Positions 21,047-26,864 of a stretch of DNA of 26,864 bases are shown piece by piece. Below the pieces are notes generated by a model, which saw only the letters and a list, made by a program, of their open reading frames with translations, did no database searches and was not told the origin of the DNA. The DNA is from Ruminococcaceae bacterium AM07-15 (GTDB taxonomy: Bacteria > Bacillota > Clostridia > Oscillospirales > Butyricicoccaceae): positions 1 through 26,864 of the forward strand of contig QUDE01000029.1 of assembly GCA_003477405.1 (NCBI GenBank). The letters run 5' to 3'. The number at the start of each line of letters is the position of its first letter. The stretch's first letter is position 1. Position numbers and translations under genes: made by a program.

Positions 21047-22873
21047 CTATTCGACGGTGACGGATTTGGCCAGGTTACGGGGTTTATCAATATCGCAGCC
21101 CCGATACACGCCCATATAATAGGAGAACAGCTGCATGGGGATGATGGACAGGGACGCCGACAGAGCCGGGTCGCAATCGGGGATCTTCACCACAAAGTCG
21201 CAGATCTCCGGATCGGGCTCCACTTCCTCATTGGTCACCATGATCACGCTGGCGCCACGGGCCTTCACCGACTTCACATTGGACAATGTCTTTTCATACA
21301 GCGCCTTGTCGTTGGCCATGGCCACCACCAGGGTGCCGTCCTCAATGAGGGAAATGGTGCCGTGCTTCAGCTCACCGGCGGCATAGGCCTCGCTGTGGAT
21401 GTAGGAAATCTCCTTCAGCTTCAGGGATGCCTCCTGGGCGGCGGCATAGTCCACCCCGCGGCCGATGAAAAAGACGCTCTGCCGGTTGCTGTACAGAGAG
21501 GCCAGATACTGGATCTGGGGCCGGGTGCGCAGAGCTTCGTTGATCAGCTCAGGCAGCTCATTGATCTTCCGGCAATATTCCTTGCCCTCTTCCTCGGTGA
21601 GAGTGCCCCGGGCCAGGCCGGCCTTGATGGCCACCAGGTACAGCGCCGCCAACTGGGCGGAATAAGCCTTGGTGGTGGCAACGGCGATTTCCGGGCCAGC
21701 CCAGGTGTACAGCACGCTGTCGGCTTCCCGGGCCGCCGAAGAGGACACCACATTGACGATGGCAATGGTGCGGGCGCCCCGCTTCTTGGCCTCACGCATG
21801 GCGGCCAGGGTGTCCGCCGTCTCGCCGGACTGGCTGATGACGATGCACAGATCCTCTTTGCCGATGATGGGGTTACGATACCGGAACTCCGAAGCCACCG
21901 AAGCCGAAACCGGCACACGGGCGAACCGCTCGATGACCTCTCTTCCCACCAGGCCGGCATGGAGAGCCGAGCCGCAGGCCACAATGTGGATGTTCCGCAG
22001 ATCGTGGAAGATCTCGTCGGTGAGACCGCACTCTTCCAGCCGGGGCAGATCGCCCTCGATCCGGGGAGAGATGGTGTCACGCAGGGCCTTGGGCTGCTCC
22101 ATGATCTCCTTGATCATAAAGTGCTCATAGCCGCCCTTTTCCGCCGAGGAAATGTCCCAGTTCACCGTCTGCACTTCGGGCTCCAGCTTCTGGCCGAAGG
22201 CGTTGAACACCTCCACCGAATCCGGCGTGATGCGGGCGATCTGGTTGTCTTCCAGCACAATATAATGCTTGGTTTTCTGGATGATGGCGGGGATATCGGA
22301 GGCGATCAGGTTCTCCCCTTCGCCCACGCCGATGATCAGCGGGTTGTCCCGCTTGGTGCAGTAGATCTCGCCGGGGTCATCGGCAGACAGAATGCCCAGA
22401 GCATAGCTGCCCCGCAGATCCTTCACGGTGTCCATCAGGGCCTGCATCATATCCCCCTTGAAGTGGTACTCAAACAGGTGGGCCACCACTTCGGTGTCGG
22501 TCTGGGACTGCATCTCATAGCCCTCTTTGGTGAGCATTTCCCGCAGTTCCAGGTAGTTTTCGATGATGCCGTTGTGGACGATGGCAATCCGTCCATTGCG
22601 GCTGATGTGGGGATGGGCATTCACATCGGAAGGCTCACCATGGGTGGCCCACCGGGTGTGACCAATGCCGCAGGTGGCTTCCATGCCGCCTACCTGCTGC
22701 ACCTTGTCCTCCAGGTTCTTGATGCGGCCCTTGGTCTTGACCACCTTCAGCCCTTCGGGGCGCAGCACCGCCACACCGGCAGAGTCATACCCACGGTACT
22801 CCAGCTTATACAGTCCTTGCAGCAAAACGGGCACGGCCTCTTCCCGGCCCACATATCCTACGATTCCGCACAT
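21047..22873 (-). CDS. glmS: Glutamine-fructose-6-phosphate aminotransferase (isomerizing)
   Basis: This 608-residue enzyme makes glucosamine-6-phosphate from fructose-6-phosphate and glutamine, the first committed step to UDP-GlcNAc and peptidoglycan. The N-terminal Ntn-type glutaminase starts MCGIVGYVG with the catalytic Cys2. GYDSAGVAV, the GIGHTRWATHG loop and RNGRIAIVHNGII are present. Two SIS isomerase domains follow (about 285-420 and 455-590; VISQSGETADTLAA binds the sugar phosphate), ending with the usual KSVTVE tail. The length is standard. The ATG at 22873 follows AGGAGG or GGAGG, and the leader contains a glmS ribozyme, so synthesis is controlled by the enzyme product. Confidence 0.98.
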   Translation of the reverse strand: MCGIVGYVGREEAVPVLLQGLYKLEYRGYDSAGVAVLRPEGLKVVKTKGRIKNLEDKVQQVGGMEATCGIGHTRWATHGEPSDVNAHPHISRNGRIAIVHNGIIENYLELREMLTKEGYEMQSQTDTEVVAHLFEYHFKGDMMQALMDTVKDLRGSYALGILSADDPGEIYCTKRDNPLIIGVGEGENLIASDIPAIIQKTKHYIVLEDNQIARITPDSVEVFNAFGQKLEPEVQTVNWDISSAEKGGYEHFMIKEIMEQPKALRDTISPRIEGDLPRLEECGLTDEIFHDLRNIHIVACGSALHAGLVGREVIERFARVPVSASVASEFRYRNPIIGKEDLCIVISQSGETADTLAAMREAKKRGARTIAIVNVVSSSAAREADSVLYTWAGPEIAVATTKAYSAQLAALYLVAIKAGLARGTLTEEEGKEYCRKINELPELINEALRTRPQIQYLASLYSNRQSVFFIGRGVDYAAAQEASLKLKEISYIHSEAYAAGELKHGTISLIEDGTLVVAMANDKALYEKTLSNVKSVKARGASVIMVTNEEVEPDPEICDFVVKIPDCDPALSASLSIIPMQLFSYYMGVYRGCDIDKPRNLAKSVTVE

Positions 22874-22896
22874 AAGAATTTTTCCTCCAAAATCAA

Positions 22897-23044
22897 ATTA
22901 ACGCCTGCGGGGATGTTGTCACGGCGGTCACCCGCCCTTTTTCTCTCCTCCGCTTCATGGCCAGGCGTCAATGCGCAGGGGGCATCCGCCGAATGGTTCG
23001 ATCCTCCCCCACCTCGTCAACTGCCCGCAGGCAGTCCCGGCGCT
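22897..23044 (-). ncRNA. glmS ribozyme (glucosamine-6-phosphate-activated self-cleaving RNA)
   Basis: Read on the minus strand from 23044, the leader gives A|GCGCC at the expected cleavage site (between 23044 and 23043). It continues with GGGACTGCC and its complement GGCAGT, then TTGACGAGG, GGATCGAACCATTCGGCGGA and TGCCCCC. These are the conserved P1, P2 and pseudoknot elements of the family. The 3' part closes by ATTGACGCCTG pairing with CAGGCGTTAAT (end at 22897), a distal P3/P4-type extension. When glucosamine-6-phosphate is bound the RNA cleaves itself and the glmS message is degraded. The 3' boundary is approximate. Confidence 0.93.
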
Positions 23045-23105
23045 TTTTTCTTCGCTTCTGCTCTTGCGCGGCCTCACCACCTTTCCATTGTTCGGCCTTT
23101 GCCGC

Positions 23106-23137
23106 CCCATATCCCCGGCAAAAACCGGGGATATGGG
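23106..23137 (-). other. Stable 13-bp hairpin between glmM and the glmS ribozyme
   Basis: CCCATATCCCCGG (23106-23118) pairs perfectly with 23125-23137 around a six-base loop, 44 bases after the glmM stop. No U-run follows on the minus strand, so it is probably not a terminator. It may protect the glmM 3' end after ribozyme cleavage. Confidence 0.6.
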
Positions 23138-23180
23138 TGTAAAGGCATATTCCTTTCCTGCCTTTCAAAAGACAGGGTTT

Positions 23181-24527
<1,347 letters not shown>

Positions 24528-24553
24528 TTTCTTTCTTACCCCTTCTTGCCCGT

Positions 24554-25594
24554 TTACAGCGTCAGCTCCTGCTGGCCGAGAAACGGGATATTCAAATGAT
24601 CGTAGGCTTTTTTGGTGACGCAGCGCCCTCGGGGCGTGCGGGTGAGGAAGCCGATCTGCATGAGATAGGGCTCCTGCACATCTTCCAATGTCACGGCCTC
24701 TTCCCCGATGGTGGCCGCCAGGGTCTCCAGCCCCACCGGGCCGCCCCGGAAATTATAGATGATGCTTTCCAGCATCCGCCGGTCGGTCATGTCCAGCCCC
24801 AGCTTGTCGATCTCCAGGGCGCTGAGGGCCAGGTCGGCCATCTCCCGTGTGATGGCGCCGCCCCCCTTCACCTGGGCAAAGTCCCGCACCCGCTTCAGAA
24901 TCCGGTTTGCAATACGGGGGGTGCCCCGGCTGCGCATGGCCACTTCCAGGGCCCCTTCCGGCTCGATGTCGATGCCCAGGATGCCGGCGCTGCGGGTGAC
25001 GATCTTCTGCAGTTCCCCGGCGGAGTACATCTCCAGCCGGAGCATCACCCCGAACCGGTCCCGCAAGGGCGAAGTCAGCTGTCCCGCCCGGGTGGTGGCC
25101 CCGATGAGGGTGAACTTGGGCAGGTCCAGCCGGATGGACCGGGCGGCCGGGCCTTTGCCGATGATGATATCCAGGGCGTAGTCCTCCATGGCGGGGTAGA
25201 GCACCTCTTCCACGCTGCGGTTTAAGCGATGGATTTCATCGATAAAAAGTACATCGTTTTCATTGAGATTGGTCAAAAGAGCCGCCAGGTCCCCTGCCTT
25301 CTCGATGGCCGGGCCCGAAGTGATGCGGATATTGACCCCCATTTCGTTTGCAATGATGCCGGCCAGGGTGGTTTTGCCCAGGCCCGGCGGGCCATAGAGC
25401 AGCACATGGTCCAAAGGTTCCCCCCGCTGCCGGGCGGCTTCGATGAACACCGACAGATTGTCCTTGGCCTTGCTCTGGCCGATGTATTCATTCAGCTTCC
25501 GGGGGCGCAGGGAGTTTTCCCCTTCGTCCTCTTTTGTCAAGCTGCTGGTGACGATCCGTTCTTCTTCCAGATCCTTTTCAAATTCGATTGCCAC
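24554..25594 (-). CDS. ruvB: Holliday junction branch-migration ATPase RuvB
   Basis: RuvB forms hexameric rings that drive branch migration of Holliday junctions with RuvA. The 346-residue protein has Walker [10 protein letters not shown] (68-76), Walker B FIDEIH (117-122), sensor GATTRAG (165-171), the arginine-finger region PLRDRFG (176-182) and the C-terminal winged helix ([22 protein letters not shown]). The start codon is GTG at 25594, preceded by GGGGGA, 12 bases after the ruvA stop. It is the third gene of ruvCAB and is followed by glmM. Confidence 0.97.
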   Translation of the reverse strand: MAIEFEKDLEEERIVTSSLTKEDEGENSLRPRKLNEYIGQSKAKDNLSVFIEAARQRGEPLDHVLLYGPPGLGKTTLAGIIANEMGVNIRITSGPAIEKAGDLAALLTNLNENDVLFIDEIHRLNRSVEEVLYPAMEDYALDIIIGKGPAARSIRLDLPKFTLIGATTRAGQLTSPLRDRFGVMLRLEMYSAGELQKIVTRSAGILGIDIEPEGALEVAMRSRGTPRIANRILKRVRDFAQVKGGGAITREMADLALSALEIDKLGLDMTDRRMLESIIYNFRGGPVGLETLAATIGEEAVTLEDVQEPYLMQIGFLTRTPRGRCVTKKAYDHLNIPFLGQQELTL

Positions 25595-25606
25595 TGTGAT
25601 CCCCCA

Positions 25607-26206
25607 TTACCGCATGAGCTTTTTCAGGCACTGGCGCACCAGCTCCTCCACCGGCAGACTTTCGTCCAGGCCCTTGAGAGCTTCGGCGGCTTCGGCCCGG
25701 CCATAGCCCAGCACCGTGAGGGCGGCCAGAGCTTCCCCGGCAGAGCCCATATTGACTTCCGGCACAGGCAGCTCCACTCCGGCGGAGCCGGAGACCGACA
25801 GCTGGCTTTTGGCCAGTTTGTCTTTCAGCTCCAGAATGATCCGCTGGGCCAGCTTTTTCCCCACGCCGGGGGCTTTGGTCAGGGCCTTTTCGTCCTCGGA
25901 AATGACGCACAGGGCCAGTTTTTCCGGGGTGACCACCGACAGGATGGCAAGGGCCGCCTTGGGCCCTACCCCGGAGATGGAAGTGAGCATCTTATAGCAG
26001 GAAAGCTCCTCCTCGGTGGCAAAGCCATAGAGCTCCATGGCGTCCTCCCGCACATGGAGATAGGTGTAAAACAGGGCTTCCTCCCCCTTTTTCACCGCCG
26101 AGGCCGAGAAAAAGGAGGTGTTGATGCTATACCCCACCCCGCCGTTGTCCAGCACTACACGGCTGGGGTCCACATGAAAAACCGTTCCTTTGATATGATG
26201 AAACAT
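25607..26206 (-). CDS. ruvA: Holliday junction-binding protein RuvA
   Basis: The 199-residue protein binds the four-way junction as a tetramer and loads RuvB. It has the N-terminal OB fold (about 1-62: MFHHIKGTVFHVDPSRVVLD, VREDAMELYGF), helix-hairpin-helix motifs (LTSISGVGPKAALAIL about 74-89 and KAPGVGKKLAQRIILEL about 109-125), a flexible linker and a C-terminal three-helix domain that contacts RuvB. ATG 26206 lies two bases after the ruvC stop, with AGGAG inside the ruvC end, so the two are translationally coupled. Confidence 0.97.
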   Translation of the reverse strand: MFHHIKGTVFHVDPSRVVLDNGGVGYSINTSFFSASAVKKGEEALFYTYLHVREDAMELYGFATEEELSCYKMLTSISGVGPKAALAILSVVTPEKLALCVISEDEKALTKAPGVGKKLAQRIILELKDKLAKSQLSVSGSAGVELPVPEVNMGSAGEALAALTVLGYGRAEAAEALKGLDESLPVEELVRQCLKKLMR

Positions 26207-26208
26207 CC

Positions 26209-26706
26209 TTATGTACTCCTGTTTTCAAACATTCGGGAGGAGGCGCTGTGGGCATGACACACCGCCAGCGCCAGGGCATCGGCGGCGTCATCGGGCCGGG
26301 GGATTTTTCGGAGGCCCAGGATGTTCCGGGTCAGCTCCATCACCTGGCGTTTTTCCGCCTTGCCATAGCCCACCACCGCCTGCTTCACCTGGCCGGGGGT
26401 GTACTCATAAAAAGGCAGGCCCTTCTGGGCGATGCTGAGCAGGATCACCCCTCTGGCATGGCCTACGGCGATGCCGGTGGTCACATTGGTGTTGAAAAAC
26501 AGCTCCTCCACGCTCACCGCATCGGGTTTGAAATGATCCAGCAGGGTGAGCATATCCTGATAAATCTCCAGCAGCCGGTTTTGCAGAGGCACCCCGGCGG
26601 GGGTGGTGATGGCCCCATAGCCCAGGGCACGCATCCGGCCTTTGTCAACTTCCACGGCGCCATAGCCCACAATGGCATACCCCGGGTCGATCCCCAGTAT
26701 CACCAT
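26209..26706 (-). CDS. ruvC: Crossover junction endodeoxyribonuclease RuvC
   Basis: RuvC resolves Holliday junctions by paired nicking. The 165-residue protein has the RNase H-like fold with four acidic catalytic residues recognisable: Asp7 (GIDPGYA), Glu67 (SVEELFF), Asp140 and Asp143 (PDDAADALALAVCH). The length is normal. It is the first gene of the ruvCAB-glmM-glmS run and follows a promoter at 26755-26783. No LexA-type SOS box was recognised upstream, so damage control is not evident. Confidence 0.97.
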   Translation of the reverse strand: MVILGIDPGYAIVGYGAVEVDKGRMRALGYGAITTPAGVPLQNRLLEIYQDMLTLLDHFKPDAVSVEELFFNTNVTTGIAVGHARGVILLSIAQKGLPFYEYTPGQVKQAVVGYGKAEKRQVMELTRNILGLRKIPRPDDAADALALAVCHAHSASSRMFENRST

Positions 26707-26754
26707 GCACTTTGCCGCCTTTCCATTTGCAGATATTCGCAGATATACATTTTT

Positions 26755-26783
26755 ATTATACTACGGTTTCGCGCCCAACACAA
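26755..26783 (-). promoter_or_regulatory. Predicted promoter of the ruvCAB-glmM-glmS run
   Basis: On the minus strand a perfect TATAAT (26755-26760) has a poor TTGTGT -35 (26778-26783) at 17 bases. The roughly 50-base leader contains the direct repeat ATATCTGC twice with a 10-base period (26730-26747 region). The remaining bases to the window end (26784-26864) show no gene. Confidence 0.55.
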
Positions 26784-26864
26784 CGACAAATTTGCAGTCC
26801 CGTGTCGGCAGCGTGTAGGTGTTACAATGATGTGTGACAAATAGAAAAAAGAAGAGCGAATAGG

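Noticed and set aside
26707..26760. LexA/SOS box upstream of ruvC
   Set aside because: No GAAC-N4-GTTC type palindrome is present. Only an ATATCTGC direct repeat is seen.

Overview
The window looks like a chromosomal segment of an anaerobic, GC-rich member of the Clostridia, most likely a gut Oscillospiraceae relative. The order-level guess is inference. It rests on S-layer homology (SLH) surface proteins, a SigH-type sigma factor, RqcH and TrmK, a glmS ribozyme, and GC-rich modular repeats in intergenic gaps. Nearly all genes lie on the minus strand; the exceptions are an element regulator (4271-4759) and an SLH protein (14135-15457).

Region 1 (1 to about 5050) is the right-hand part of an integrative mobile element. 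It carries small accessory genes, a RepA-like AAA ATPase, a ribbon-helix-helix-like protein, a tyrosine integrase, an excisionase and a divergently transcribed XRE regulator. The regulator and excisionase promoters face each other across an array of CTAAGC/GCTTAG half-sites. The element abuts the 3' end of a guaA-like gene, a known type of integration site; its left end is outside the window.

Region 2 (5044-15457) begins with a GuaA paralogue lacking the glutaminase domain. It continues with a surface-protein locus: an SLH-transglutaminase-like protein, an ECF-type sigma factor fused to a membrane anchor and a large extracytoplasmic domain, and a leucine-rich-repeat SLH protein. A complete two-domain guaA and a divergent SLH/cadherin-like protein follow. 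The membrane-tethered sigma factor between two surface proteins with nearly the same SLH cassette is the best candidate here for an undescribed system, possibly a one-protein envelope-to-transcription switch.

Region 3 (15458-20700) holds housekeeping and stress genes: rqcH, trmK, a DUF1858-type redox-disulfide protein, a zinc-ribbon protein, a SigH-like sigma factor and an Lrp/AsnC regulator. They are separated by intergenic gaps rich in hairpins and repeats.

Region 4 (20700-26864) is a compact minus-strand run ruvC-ruvA-ruvB-glmM-glmS, with a clear glmS ribozyme between glmM and glmS. It joins Holliday-junction processing to amino-sugar synthesis.
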